Assembly (NCBI RefSeq): GCF_002735905.1
Contig: NZ_PEBD01000004.1
Location: 248,001 to 312,000, forward strand
DNA length: 64,000 nucleotides
From: Williamsia muralis
Lineage (GTDB): Bacteria; Actinomycetota; Actinomycetes; Mycobacteriales; Mycobacteriaceae
Reading direction: 5' to 3'
Part shown: positions 18,591-30,507 of the stretch, one piece after another
Layout: every line of letters starts with the position of its first letter
Numbering within the stretch: the first letter of the stretch is position 1
Translations under genes and position numbers: made by a program
Notes under the pieces: generated by a model
Databases searched by the model: none
The model's input: the letters and a program-made list of their open reading frames with translations, nothing else
Told to the model about the DNA's origin: nothing

Positions 18591-18610
18591 CCTCCGGTTG
18601 CAACCGGAGG
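18591..18610. terminator. 20-bp perfect palindrome between ackA and pknG
   Basis: CCTCCGGTTGCAACCGGAGG is perfectly self-complementary, and half of it is repeated directly upstream as CCTCCGGTT at 18572-18580. It lies between convergent genes (stops at 18520 and 18658), consistent with a bidirectional terminator hairpin. No T-run follows. Confidence 0.45.
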
Positions 18611-18657
18611 ATGTGGCTGGAGTCGGAGGGAATGGGACCTCCGCGCCGACGTCGACG

Positions 18658-20988
<2,331 letters not shown>

Positions 20989-20994
20989 TCACCT

Positions 20995-21987
20995 CTAGTC
21001 CCGGTACGACGGTTGTGGTGGATAGTATTTCGGTCCCAGGATCGACAGCCAGCGGTCGTAGATGTCGAACCACGTGCCGTCTTCACGCATCTTCTGCAGC
21101 ACGCCATTGGTGAAGCGGACGAGGTCTTCGTCGTTCTTGTTGATGCCGATACCGTAAGGCTCCTCGCCGAGGCTCTGCCCGACGACGTGTACATACGGAT
21201 CCTGCGCCGCCATGCCCGCCAAGATCGCGTCGTCGGTGGAGACCGCATCCACCTGGCCCTGCTGCACCATCACCAGACAATCGGCCCATGTGGAGACGGT
21301 GTCGACGATGGCGTCGGGCACCCGCTGCTGGATCCGTGCGATGGACGTGGTGCCGCGGGCCGCGCACACGCGTTTGCCGGACAGGTCGGCAACACCGTTG
21401 ATGTCAGAGCTGCGCATGGTCAGGATGCGTTGAGACGCCTCGTAATACACGGTGGAGAACGCGATGTCCCGCAGTCGCTGGCAGGTGATGCTCATCGTCT
21501 TGACCACAACATCGACCGTACTGTCTTTCAGTGCGTTCATCCGGTCGTCAGAGTTGAGGATGCGGAACTCGATGCGTTCGGGGTCACCGAAGATCGCCCG
21601 GGCCAGCTCCTTGGCGACGTCGACGTCGAAGCCCTCGATGGTGCCGCTGATCGGGTCACGGAACGAGAGCAGGTTCGACCCGATGTCCAGGCCCACCTTG
21701 AGCCAGCCCCGTTTGTAGATCGTCTCCATGGTGGTGCCCGGTGGCATCTTGCCGGGTTCGGGTAGAGGCCCCGGCGTCAGACTCGCCGTCGCATCACACG
21801 ACTCCGTGGCCGGGGGCGGCTCGATCGGCACGTCGAGGCTCACCCCTGCAGGCTGTGGCCAGGCCGCCGCCGCCGACGGCGGGAGACTCTCGGGCGCTTC
21901 GGCATTCACGCAGCCGGCCACCATGGTTGTGGCGAGCATGAGCGTGCCGGCAGCCACCAGGCCACGGACTCTCGATCGCGTGGTCAT
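20995..21987 (-). CDS. glnH: GlnH, lipoprotein amino-acid-binding sensor of the PknG pathway
   Basis: A 330-residue lipoprotein. A signal peptide ends in the lipobox VAGC (lipidated Cys26), a Pro/Ala-rich linker follows, and a periplasmic-binding domain of the glutamine/polar-amino-acid type starts near TIYKRGWLKVGLDIGSNLLS and includes IEGFDVDVAKELARAIFG. In M. tuberculosis GlnH binds aspartate and glutamate outside the membrane and signals through GlnX to PknG. The ATG overlaps the last 4 bases of glnX (ATGA), and pknG begins 9 bases after the stop, so the three genes form one operon. Confidence 0.95.
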   Translation of the reverse strand: MTTRSRVRGLVAAGTLMLATTMVAGCVNAEAPESLPPSAAAAWPQPAGVSLDVPIEPPPATESCDATASLTPGPLPEPGKMPPGTTMETIYKRGWLKVGLDIGSNLLSFRDPISGTIEGFDVDVAKELARAIFGDPERIEFRILNSDDRMNALKDSTVDVVVKTMSITCQRLRDIAFSTVYYEASQRILTMRSSDINGVADLSGKRVCAARGTTSIARIQQRVPDAIVDTVSTWADCLVMVQQGQVDAVSTDDAILAGMAAQDPYVHVVGQSLGEEPYGIGINKNDEDLVRFTNGVLQKMREDGTWFDIYDRWLSILGPKYYPPQPSYRD

Positions 21988-23405
21988 CGGTACTCCCGGA
22001 TCCTGGGGAAGATCCCGATGAAGGCGGCGATGCCGGCCGCGATGCCCAAGAGCATGATCCCGAGCCCGGCGTACCCGATGACCACGCGTGCGGTGTTGAT
22101 GTCATCGCGGAATGTGTTGCGGGTGTCGGTGATGCCATCGACAAGGGCGGTGTCGAGGCGACTGTATGCCGCCGCCGACCCGTCGGGGTTGTCGCCCACC
22201 GCGATGGCGGTGGCGCCGTTGAAGTCGCCGGCGTTGGTGCGTTCGAGGATGGCGGCATGGGCATCACGCCACAGGGCGAGGGCGTCGATCGCGTCGGCCA
22301 CCGAGTCCTCGGCGACGTCCTTGCGATTGTCCTCGCGGTAGTCGGTCAACACGGTGTCGATCTGCGCCACGGCTTTGGCGTACCCCGACTCGAGCTCCTG
22401 CTGATCGCCTCGCCGGACGAGCGACAGGGTTTCATCCGACCGCGCCTGCTGGGTGAGGATGCGGGCCTGGGTCAACTCGCGAAGCGGAACTGCGCCGCGG
22501 TTCTCGGCGTTGGCGGTGGAGTTGACCGACAGCAGGCCACCGACGAGCAACCACAGCAAGCCGATCAGGACGCACCCGATGCCCACCAGCAATCCGAGGT
22601 TGAAGCGTCGTCGACTGCGCCTGGCGACGTACAGGTGCGCGGCAATCATCGCTGCCAGCAGGAACATCAGAGCCGTGTAGACGCCCCACGGCGCGTTGGT
22701 GAAGTTGGTCCTCGAATCGCCGATTGCGTCGGCGCGCTCGGCGTACAGCCGTTCGGCCGCGGGCAGGATCATCTCCTGCATCATGTTCGATGCCTCGCCG
22801 AGATAGGCCGAGCCCACCGGATTGCCGAGTCGGTTGTTGATCCGGGCCGACTCGATCAGACCGGTGTACACGGGGATCTGGGCCGAGAGGGTGGTGAGGT
22901 CCTGACGGATCTCGGTGTTGTCCATTGCGGCGCCACTGACCGACTGGATGAGGGCGTGCGCCGCGGTGGCGACCGCATCGTTGTAACGCTCGCGGAGTTC
23001 GGGCGGTTCGAGGCCGCCGGAGATGAACGCCGAATTGGCGGCGGCGTCCGCGATCGACAGCGAGCTGTAGAGAACCTGCGAGGCCTCGGCGAGCGGCTCG
23101 GTCTGCACGATCATGTTCTCGAGCGTGGTGGTGCGGTCGTCCAGCGTGTCGGACGAATACCACCCGACGACCACCGACGAGATCAGCAGCACCAGCGAGA
23201 TGATCATCAGTTTGCCGGGGCTGGTCCAGGCCAGCTCGCGCATGTTGGTGAGCGGGTTCTGGGTGCGCTCACGGGTCAGACTCAGTACTTCGCGCCGGGT
23301 CAGGGGAGCGGGCCGATCGAACAGCGGCCGTCGGAAGCGGCCGCTGTACGGCTTCTCCGCATGCATGAGCCGGGTACGCAAAGAACTTGCGTTGCCGCCG
23401 GTCAC
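21984..23405 (-). CDS. glnX: GlnX, transmembrane sensor partner of GlnH and PknG
   Basis: A 473-residue membrane protein. Hydrophobic segments near residues 65-85, 240-262, 275-300 and 445-465 predict four membrane helices, with two long outside domains between helices 1-2 and 3-4 that look helical and chemoreceptor-like. This matches M. tuberculosis Rv0412c (GlnX), which links external amino-acid sensing by GlnH to PknG inside the cell. The start is GTG 23405, preceded by a purine-rich GGAGGAAGAAGGGA. It overlaps glnH by 4 bases. It is divergent from mutT3. Confidence 0.93.
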   Translation of the reverse strand: MTGGNASSLRTRLMHAEKPYSGRFRRPLFDRPAPLTRREVLSLTRERTQNPLTNMRELAWTSPGKLMIISLVLLISSVVVGWYSSDTLDDRTTTLENMIVQTEPLAEASQVLYSSLSIADAAANSAFISGGLEPPELRERYNDAVATAAHALIQSVSGAAMDNTEIRQDLTTLSAQIPVYTGLIESARINNRLGNPVGSAYLGEASNMMQEMILPAAERLYAERADAIGDSRTNFTNAPWGVYTALMFLLAAMIAAHLYVARRSRRRFNLGLLVGIGCVLIGLLWLLVGGLLSVNSTANAENRGAVPLRELTQARILTQQARSDETLSLVRRGDQQELESGYAKAVAQIDTVLTDYREDNRKDVAEDSVADAIDALALWRDAHAAILERTNAGDFNGATAIAVGDNPDGSAAAYSRLDTALVDGITDTRNTFRDDINTARVVIGYAGLGIMLLGIAAGIAAFIGIFPRIREYR

Positions 23406-23581
23406 GCGATCCCTTCTTCCTCCAGGCCCGCCGCAGGGCCAGGTCCTGATCGCAGATGAGTGGATGTGAAACCGACATTACTGCGAATTACCGAGCCCGT
23501 TGCGACAGTGCGGCCCTGTGTCACCGCGGTGGGGCAAGTAGCGTTGCACCGAGGTAGGTCGGCTGGGCGAGGAGGTGTCGC

Positions 23582-24067
23582 GTGCGGGGCGACGGCGACG
23601 GTTGGGTTTTCGACGCGGACGGATCGCGATATTGGGGACGGCACGGCGCCGCGGGCCTGTTGCTGTACACCCCGAGCGAGACCAGTTCGGTCCTCGTTCT
23701 GCTGCAACATCGCGCTGTGTGGAGCCATCAGGGCGGCACGTGGGCGTTGCCTGGCGGAGCTCGCGATTCGCACGAGAGTGCGGTGGACACGGCCGTCCGT
23801 GAGGCCGACGAAGAAGCGGGCATCGCCGACGCCGAGCTCACTGTTCGTGACGAACTGGTGACGCACCGGGCGCCGAGCGGCTGGACCTACACCACGGTGA
23901 TCGCCGAGGTGGCCGCGCCTCTGGCCACCACGGCCAACCGCGAGTCGGTGGAGCTGCGGTGGGTCGGCGCCGAGGAGGTCGGTGATCTGGCGCTCCATCC
24001 CGCATTCGCCGTGAGCTGGCCTGAACTGCGCAGCAAACTCAGCGCGTTCTCTCAGTCCGACACCTGA
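23582..24067 (+). CDS. mutT3: Nudix hydrolase, MutT3-type
   Basis: A 161-residue Nudix hydrolase. The complete Nudix box lies at GARDSHESAVDTAV followed by READEEAGI and carries the metal-binding glutamates. The position after glnX is that of M. tuberculosis mutT3 (Rv0413), a hydrolase of oxidised deoxynucleotides such as 8-oxo-dGDP, so the same role is inferred. The start is GTG 23582, with GGAGG upstream. The substrate cannot be proved from the sequence. Confidence 0.9.
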   Translation: MRGDGDGWVFDADGSRYWGRHGAAGLLLYTPSETSSVLVLLQHRAVWSHQGGTWALPGGARDSHESAVDTAVREADEEAGIADAELTVRDELVTHRAPSGWTYTTVIAEVAAPLATTANRESVELRWVGAEEVGDLALHPAFAVSWPELRSKLSAFSQSDT

Positions 24068-24092
24068 CGGTCCGACAACTGACCACGACGGG

Positions 24093-25094
24093 TCACTGCG
24101 CTGCGAGCGATGCCCGTCGCGTCAAGTCTGCGAAGGCGGCGCGGAGTTCGGGCGGCCCCACCACCTCGATGTCGACATCGAATCTGCACAGTGCGGCCGC
24201 CAGCGCCGCCCATGACCACGCACCCGACCGCAGTCGGCACCGCGAGGGTCCGAGTGACTCGACAACCCCATCGTGGGCGAATGGAAGTACGTCCGTGGCG
24301 TCGGCGTGAAGGATCACATCACCGATGCACGGCCAGCGGTCGGTGTTGTCGGCCGAACCCTTGAACCGGCCTTCCAGGAAGGTGCCCACGTCACCCCCGG
24401 GGATCGCGCGACGGACGAACCGGGGTCCTGTCGGTGTCCTCGGAGTCGTCCGGTCGGCCCGGAAGACCCGCCAGTCATCGGCGTCGGGATCCCACCCCAC
24501 CACGTACCACCGGCCCAGCCGTGACACGAGGTGGTGTGGCTGCACCCGGCGGGGCGGACGCGCCAGGGCGGCGTCCTCACGATCGGTCTCCGCGTCGCCG
24601 TCACGCCGATGGTCGAAACGAAGTTCTTCGCCGCGTCGGATCGCGTCGCCGACGGCGAGCAGCACGTCGGTTCCCGCTGTCGGCGAATTGTTTCCCGCGA
24701 GTGGCGTGAGTTCGACCGCGTCGACTCGTGGCCGCAGTCGGCTCGGCAGCACCTGCCTGACGGTGGTCAGTGCCCGAGCCGCAGATTCCCCGATGTCTGC
24801 GCCGGTGTTGGGTGCGGCCTGCAACGCGATCGCAATCGCGACGACCTGTTCGTCGTCGAACAGCATCGGGGGAACAATCGCGCCGGCGTCGAGCCGATAG
24901 CCGCCGTCGCGACCCTTGGTGGCGCGGATCTCGTAGCCGAGCTCACGCAGCCGGTCCACATCGCGACGCAGGGTGCGCTCGCTGATGTCGAGACGGTCGG
25001 CCAGGAGCCACCCCGGCCAGTCGCGTGGTGCCTGGAGCAGTGACAGCAGCGACAGCAGTCGGCGGGAGGTACTCGTGGCGGGTGTCAGCGGCAT
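24093..25094 (-). CDS. WYL-domain helix-turn-helix regulator (YafY-like)
   Basis: A 333-residue regulator. An N-terminal HTH_11 winged helix reads LLADRLDISERTLRRDVDRL, and a WYL domain contains RWYVVGWDPDADDWR; a C-terminal wCX-like extension closes the protein. WYL proteins bind small ligands or nucleic-acid signals and act as repressors or activators. The start is ATG 25094 (MPLTPATSTSRRLL); a longer frame to 25187 would overlap the neighbouring promoter. It is divergent from the VOC protein with 103 bases between, a frequent pairing in actinobacteria, so it probably controls that gene. Confidence 0.92.
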   Translation of the reverse strand: MPLTPATSTSRRLLSLLSLLQAPRDWPGWLLADRLDISERTLRRDVDRLRELGYEIRATKGRDGGYRLDAGAIVPPMLFDDEQVVAIAIALQAAPNTGADIGESAARALTTVRQVLPSRLRPRVDAVELTPLAGNNSPTAGTDVLLAVGDAIRRGEELRFDHRRDGDAETDREDAALARPPRRVQPHHLVSRLGRWYVVGWDPDADDWRVFRADRTTPRTPTGPRFVRRAIPGGDVGTFLEGRFKGSADNTDRWPCIGDVILHADATDVLPFAHDGVVESLGPSRCRLRSGAWSWAALAAALCRFDVDIEVVGPPELRAAFADLTRRASLAAQ

Positions 25095-25197
25095 GCCATC
25101 GATTCTGCCGGGATAAGCGGACAAACTCTGACCTATGAGGTGCGCACAGTGGGCACCGGACCGGAGAAACCGATGTCCGAGCCTCAAAGGAGCAGAT

Positions 25198-25662
25198 ATG
25201 ACCTACAACGCAGTCACCCACCTCAACTTCGACGGTGAGGCCCGCGCCGCCCTCGAGTTCTACCGATCGATCTTCGGCGGCGAGATGACCGTCGCGACCT
25301 ATGGCGACTTCGGTATGCCGAAAGACGCCCCTGGAGCCGATCGGGTCGTGTTCGGCCAGATCGTGGGGCAGTCCGGATTCGGCGTGATGGCCTACGACGC
25401 GCCCGCACCGGCCGAGCCGTCACGCGCGGCAGCGCCCACGCCGGTCACCAAGCGCGAGAACGGGATGACCCTCACGAACTCGCCGTTCTTCGTGTCCGTG
25501 CGGGGTGAGAGCGTTGATGAGGTCCGTGCCCTGTGGGACGGGCTCACCGACGGCGCCGACATCGTCGAAGAGTTCGGCCCCGCCCCATGGGCGCCGGCCT
25601 TCGGCATGCTCACCGATCGTTTCGGTGTCACATGGATCATCGACGTGGCAGCGCAGTATTGA
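25198..25662 (+). CDS. VOC-superfamily protein, PhnB/3-demethylubiquinone-methyltransferase-like
   Basis: A 154-residue protein of the vicinal-oxygen-chelate fold. It begins with a typical HLNFDGEARAALEFYRSIFG strand-helix unit and ends with FGMLTDRFGVTWIIDV, both hallmarks of PhnB-like proteins. The molecular function of this subgroup is unknown. The start is ATG 25198, 6 bases after an AAAGGAG ribosome binding site. Expression is probably controlled by the divergent WYL regulator. Confidence 0.92.
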   Translation: MTYNAVTHLNFDGEARAALEFYRSIFGGEMTVATYGDFGMPKDAPGADRVVFGQIVGQSGFGVMAYDAPAPAEPSRAAAPTPVTKRENGMTLTNSPFFVSVRGESVDEVRALWDGLTDGADIVEEFGPAPWAPAFGMLTDRFGVTWIIDVAAQY

Positions 25663-25701
25663 TCTGGCACGGGCCGTCGCCGATCTACGGGTGACCGACT
25701 C

Positions 25702-26190
25702 TCAGTAAAGCCGGTTGGCCGCCGCGATCAGCGCACTCAGTGCCGACTCCTGACCGGTGCGGCCGTTCCCCATCGCCCAGGTGCGCCGGTCGTCGCGCTC
25801 GCACAGCAGGAAAGTGGCCACGCCGCCGGTGAAGTCGTATTGGTGGAGGCTGACGATCTCGACGCCGGCGCCCAATCGGTACAGCATGTCGGTGAGTGCG
25901 CTGATCGGTCCGGTCGCGGTCGCCGAGAGCGATCGGATGACGTCGCCGGTGGCGATGGTCGCCCTACAGTGCAGGAGGTCTTGTGGGGCGGCCGACGCGG
26001 TCCAGTTGCCGAGCCGAATCGGTCCGGTCGTGGGCGCGTAGGTGTCGGCGAAGGCCGTCCACGTCATGCCGGCGGCCTCGGCGCGCAGCGGCGATGGCAG
26101 TGATCTGCCATAGCGGGAGGCAAAAGGATCGGGCGCGGTGGCCTGGGAATGTGGGGAGATCGGTGTATCTGGTGTGGTGAGAGTGTTCAT
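25702..26190 (-). CDS. free-standing LeuA-type regulatory (dimerisation) domain protein
   Basis: A 162-residue protein resembling the allosteric C-terminal domain of alpha-isopropylmalate/homocitrate synthase without the catalytic barrel. The match covers MTWTAFADTYAP, GPIRLGNW, an ATGPISALTDMLYRLG helix and the final ALSALIAAANRL. In full-length LeuA this domain binds leucine. Stand-alone copies occur in actinobacteria, often labelled homocitrate or isopropylmalate synthase by transfer; catalysis is not expected here. It may sense a branched-chain amino acid or associate with LeuA. A possible branched-chain-rich leader peptide lies 71 bases upstream. Confidence 0.75.
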   Translation of the reverse strand: MNTLTTPDTPISPHSQATAPDPFASRYGRSLPSPLRAEAAGMTWTAFADTYAPTTGPIRLGNWTASAAPQDLLHCRATIATGDVIRSLSATATGPISALTDMLYRLGAGVEIVSLHQYDFTGGVATFLLCERDDRRTWAMGNGRTGQESALSALIAAANRLY

Positions 26191-26261
26191 CGAAATGGTC
26201 TTCCAGAGAAAAGGATGACCAGCAGGTAGCGCTCACGGCCCGCAACGGGGGGCCGGTCGGA

Positions 26262-26300
26262 TCAGACCCCGCTGCGGTGAACTACGAGAATGCGCTTCAT
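26262..26300 (-). promoter_or_regulatory. possible attenuation leader peptide upstream of the LeuA-domain gene
   Basis: A 12-codon frame, MKRILVVHRSGV, starts at 26300 and stops 71 bases before the LeuA-domain start. Five of its twelve codons are Ile, Leu or Val. Downstream, at about 26236-26258, CGGCCC and GGGCCG on the minus strand can form a 6-bp stem. This is the arrangement expected for ribosome-mediated attenuation, which has been proposed for leuA and ilv genes of actinobacteria. No T-tract follows the stem, so termination at this site is uncertain. Confidence 0.4.
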
Positions 26301-26319
26301 GATTCGCCAACCATAGTCC

Positions 26320-26997
26320 TCAGGATTTTGTCCTTGCAACCAGTTTGTCCTTCAAACGGCGGGCAGCGTTACAGGGATCGTCCGAGGCGGTGATCGCGCG
26401 CACCACCACGATGCGTTCGGCGCCGGCGTCGAGTACCTCCGCGAGTCGCTGTTCGTCGATGCCGCCGATGGCGAACCACGGCCGCGACGATGCCAGTTCG
26501 GCGGTGGCACGCACGAGGTCGAGACCCGGTGCGAACCGGCCGGGTTTGGTCGGGGTGGGCCAGCAGGGTCCGGTGCAGAAGTAGTCGACCCCCGGCTGCT
26601 CGGCAGCGGACGTCGCCTGCCCGACATCGTGTGTCGAACGGCCGATCACCACGTCGTCGCCCACGATGCGGCGAGCCAGATCCACCGGCAGGTCGTCCTG
26701 CCCCAGGTGCAATACATCGGCGCCGCTCAACGCTGCGATGTCCGCTCGATCGTTCACGGCCAGCAGCGCGCCGTGGCGTGCGGTCACCTCGGCGAGCGCA
26801 CCGAGGAGATCGAGTTCTTGCGCGGCTTCGAGAGGCCCGAACTCGCGTTCACCAGCCGACCCCTTGTCACGCAACTGGATGACGTCCACGCCGCCGGCCA
26901 GCGCGGCGTCCGCGAACTCGACGAGATCGCCGCGCTCACGCCGGGCGTCGGTGCAGAGGTAGAGGTGGGCGGTGGTCAGGCGATCGCGGGGATTCAC
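26320..26997 (-). CDS. thiE: thiamine-phosphate synthase
   Basis: A 225-residue TIM-barrel enzyme that joins the thiazole and pyrimidine halves of thiamine to give thiamine phosphate. Family motifs are present: [50 protein letters not shown], the IGRSTHD segment, [16 protein letters not shown] and FAIGGI. The start is taken as GTG 26997, matching the length of M. tuberculosis ThiE. The frame runs open to 27270, but those extra 91 codons cross the 25-bp tandem repeats and the riboswitch of the opposite strand. It is divergent from thiO, as in M. tuberculosis Rv0414c-Rv0415. Confidence 0.95.
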   Translation of the reverse strand: MNPRDRLTTAHLYLCTDARRERGDLVEFADAALAGGVDVIQLRDKGSAGEREFGPLEAAQELDLLGALAEVTARHGALLAVNDRADIAALSGADVLHLGQDDLPVDLARRIVGDDVVIGRSTHDVGQATSAAEQPGVDYFCTGPCWPTPTKPGRFAPGLDLVRATAELASSRPWFAIGGIDEQRLAEVLDAGAERIVVVRAITASDDPCNAARRLKDKLVARTKS

Positions 26998-27031
26998 GAT
27001 CGCCGAATCTACCTTCTGCAGGAACCATGGC

Positions 27032-27131
27032 CCGGCCTGCTGGCCGATCGGACGGACCGGCCTGCTGGCCGATCGGACGGACCGGCCTCCTGGCCGATCG
27101 GACGGACCAGCCTGCCGGCCGAACCGACGGA
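27032..27131. repeat. four tandem copies of a 25-bp repeat (minisatellite) between thiE and thiO
   Basis: Units run 27032-27056, 27057-27081, 27082-27106 and 27107-27131. The first two are identical (beginning CCGGCCTGCTGGCCGATCGG), the third differs by one base and the fourth is degenerate. The unit length is not a multiple of three, so it does not encode a repeated peptide. Each unit contains the palindrome CCGATCGG, and neighbouring units could pair. The array lies 34 bases upstream of the thiE start and just before the thiO riboswitch. Confidence 0.9.
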
Positions 27132-27150
27132 GTAGTCTGTCGGTCAGTAC

Positions 27151-27246
27151 ACACACGGGTGCCCGAGGGATGCGTCGGGCTGAGATCTGGGTCGCGAGCC
27201 TGCCCATGACCGTTACACCTGATCCGGGTAATGCCGGCGAAGGAAG
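27151..27246 (+). promoter_or_regulatory. TPP riboswitch (THI element) of thiO-thiS-thiG
   Basis: The conserved thi-box parts appear in order: ACGGGTGCCCGA, GGGCTGAGATCT, then ACCTGATCCGGGTAATGCCG and GCGAAGGAAG. This is the thiamine-pyrophosphate aptamer. It ends about 9 bases before the thiO start, so TPP binding probably blocks the ribosome binding site GAAGGAAGAAGG. Confidence 0.93.
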
Positions 27247-27254
27247 AAGGTGGG

Positions 27255-28321
27255 ATGAAGTCTCTCGCAATCGTCGGTGGCGCCGTCATAGGTCTGGCAT
27301 GCGCGGTCCGTGCCGCCGAATCAGGCTGGCAGGTAACCATTTACGACTCGGGTCATCTCGAGCCGCAGCGCGGCGGGGGGCTGGTTTCCACCGCTGCATC
27401 TCGGGTGGCGGCCGGGATGCTGGGCATCGCGGGGGAGAGTCGCACCGGTGACGACGTCTACCTCGCGTTTGCCGAGCAGGCGATGTCGCGCTGGCCTGAG
27501 TTCGTCGACAGGCTGGGCGACGATCAGGTGGTCGCTGCCTCCTCGAGCCTGATGGTGGGTGTCGACAGCGCGGACGTCGGCGAGCTGGCCATGGTCGCCG
27601 CATGGCTGACCCGACGCGGTCATCCGATAGAACCGTTGACCGGCAGGGAGATCCGCGCACTCGAGCCCGCGGTGTCTGGGCGGGTTCGCAGTGGTTACCT
27701 GGCCCGGCGAGAGATGGCAGTGGACAATCGCCGCCTGCTTGCCGTGCTGGCCGACCGCGCAGCGGCGTCGGGAGTACGGATCGAGACCACAACGGTGCAC
27801 GACCTCGCGGAGGTCTCCGCCGACCAGGTGCTGCTCGCCGCAGGTGTCGGGTCGGCCGCGCTCTGGACCGGACTCCCGGTCTATCCGTCCAAGGGCGAAG
27901 TTCTGCGACTCGGATCCACACCGGGTGCACTGCCGCCACCGAAACACGTTGTGCGCGGCCGGGTCAACGGGCGGGCGGTGTACGTGGTGCCTCGGCCCGA
28001 CGGCGTTGTCGTCGGTGCCACCCAGTACGACAGCGGGTTCGACCGGCGTCCCGTGGCCGGTGGGGTGGCGGACCTGCTCACCGACGCCATCGAGCTCATG
28101 CCGTCATTGCGCGAGTACCACCTCCTCAGCGCCGAGGCGGGACTGCGCCCCGCCACACCCGACGGAATGCCACTCATCGGCAGGCTCGACGAGCGGACGA
28201 TCGTGGCGACGGGTCACGGCCGCAACGGCATCCTGATGTGCCCGGTCACCGCAGATCTGGTGACAGACATCCTCTCCGGCAAGGAGATCGACCAACCAGC
28301 GACAGAACCAGGGAGATTCGC

Positions 28322-28337
<16 letters not shown>
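27255..28337 (+). CDS. thiO: glycine oxidase ThiO
   Basis: A 360-residue FAD-dependent amine oxidase of the DAO fold. The dinucleotide-binding start is [20 protein letters not shown]; further motifs are [26 protein letters not shown] and the late [20 protein letters not shown]. It oxidises glycine to the imine used for the thiazole ring. The start is ATG 27255 with a purine-rich ribosome binding site; an earlier in-frame ATG at 27231 is inside the riboswitch. It overlaps thiS by 16 bases. Confidence 0.94.
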
Positions 28338-29342
<1,005 letters not shown>

Positions 29343-29397
29343 AGATCAGTCACAAGGATGAGGTGGGCGGCGGTGCTGCTCTGGCACACTGAGGGCC

Positions 29398-30507
29398 ATG
29401 ATCAGAGTTCAGGGCCTGACGAAGGTCTATGGCAAGAACCAGGTGGTCAGCAACCTCACGTTTGACGTGAAACCAGGTGTGGTGACCGGTTTTCTGGGTC
29501 CCAACGGTGCAGGCAAGTCCACCACCATGCGGATGATCCTGGGGCTCGACCGTCCCACGTCGGGTACCGCGACCATCAATGGGTTGCCGTACCGCGAGCT
29601 CAAGAGGCCGCTGACACAGGTGGGCGCTTTGCTCGACGCCAAGTGGGTACATCCGAACCGCACCGCCCGCAGCCACCTGCGCTGGATGGCGGCGTCCAAC
29701 GGGATCCCGAACCACCGTGTCGACCAGGTGCTGGCCGATGTCGGACTCACCGAGGTGGCCGGCAAGAAGGCCGGGGGCTTCTCACTCGGCATGTCCCAGC
29801 GCCTCGGATTGGCGGGTGCACTGCTCGGCGACCCAGGTGTCCTGCTCTTCGACGAGCCGGTCAACGGCCTCGATCCCGAAGGCATCGTCTGGATCCGAAA
29901 GTTCATGCGGGCTCTGGCCGACCAGGGGCGCACCGTGTTGGTGTCGAGTCATCTGCTCACCGAGATGTCGCTCACCGCAGAGCATCTGGTGGTGATCGGC
30001 CGCGGACAGCTGATCGCTGACGCGTCTGTCAAGGACTTCACCAGCAGCGCGCAGGTCACCGTCCGCGTGCGTAGTCCCAAACTGGGCGAACTGCAGGCTG
30101 CGCTCGCCGCGGCCGGGCTGCGTTCGGTGCCGGTGGCCGACGACGGGGCAGGCCAGTCGTTGCGCCTGGAGAACGTCACCACCGACCAGGTCGGCGACAT
30201 CGCTGCGGCCAACGGCATCGGCCTTCACGAGCTCTCGGGCAAGACGGCTTCACTCGAGGAAGTGTTCATGTCGATGACCGCGGGTGCTGTCGAATATCAC
30301 GGCAACGACGCGATGGCCTTTCCCGGACAACAACAGTCGGGACCCTCCTATCCTGCTCAGCACGGTCAATTCGCCCCACCGCCACCGGGGTGGGGTCCGC
30401 AACCAGGTGTGCAACCGCCTGCGGGCCAATCGGGTTACGCGCAACCGGGTCATCCGCAATCAGGTTGGGACGAATCGGGTCAGAATCAATCTGGGGGTAA
30501 AGCCTGA
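29398..30507 (+). CDS. ABC transporter ATP-binding protein with Pro/Gln/Gly-rich tail
   Basis: A 369-residue ATPase of the DRR/bacitracin-exporter-like class. Walker A is GPNGAGKST near residue 38, the signature is SLGMSQRLGLA, Walker B is VLLFDEPVNGLD, and SSHLL is the H-loop. After about residue 300 the sequence changes to a low-complexity tail rich in Gln, Pro, Gly and Ser, around PPPPGWGPQPGVQPPAGQSG; its role is unknown and it may be cytosolic and disordered. The permease gene overlaps the stop by one base (TGATG). The pair sits between thiG and thiD and is probably an exporter of unknown substrate. Confidence 0.93.
   Translation: MIRVQGLTKVYGKNQVVSNLTFDVKPGVVTGFLGPNGAGKSTTMRMILGLDRPTSGTATINGLPYRELKRPLTQVGALLDAKWVHPNRTARSHLRWMAASNGIPNHRVDQVLADVGLTEVAGKKAGGFSLGMSQRLGLAGALLGDPGVLLFDEPVNGLDPEGIVWIRKFMRALADQGRTVLVSSHLLTEMSLTAEHLVVIGRGQLIADASVKDFTSSAQVTVRVRSPKLGELQAALAAAGLRSVPVADDGAGQSLRLENVTTDQVGDIAAANGIGLHELSGKTASLEEVFMSMTAGAVEYHGNDAMAFPGQQQSGPSYPAQHGQFAPPPPGWGPQPGVQPPAGQSGYAQPGHPQSGWDESGQNQSGGKA

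Noticed and set aside
26998-27270. Long N-terminal extension of ThiE on the minus strand
   Set aside because: The frame is open, but it crosses the 25-bp repeats and the thiO riboswitch and has no family similarity; ThiE homologues begin near the GTG at 26997.
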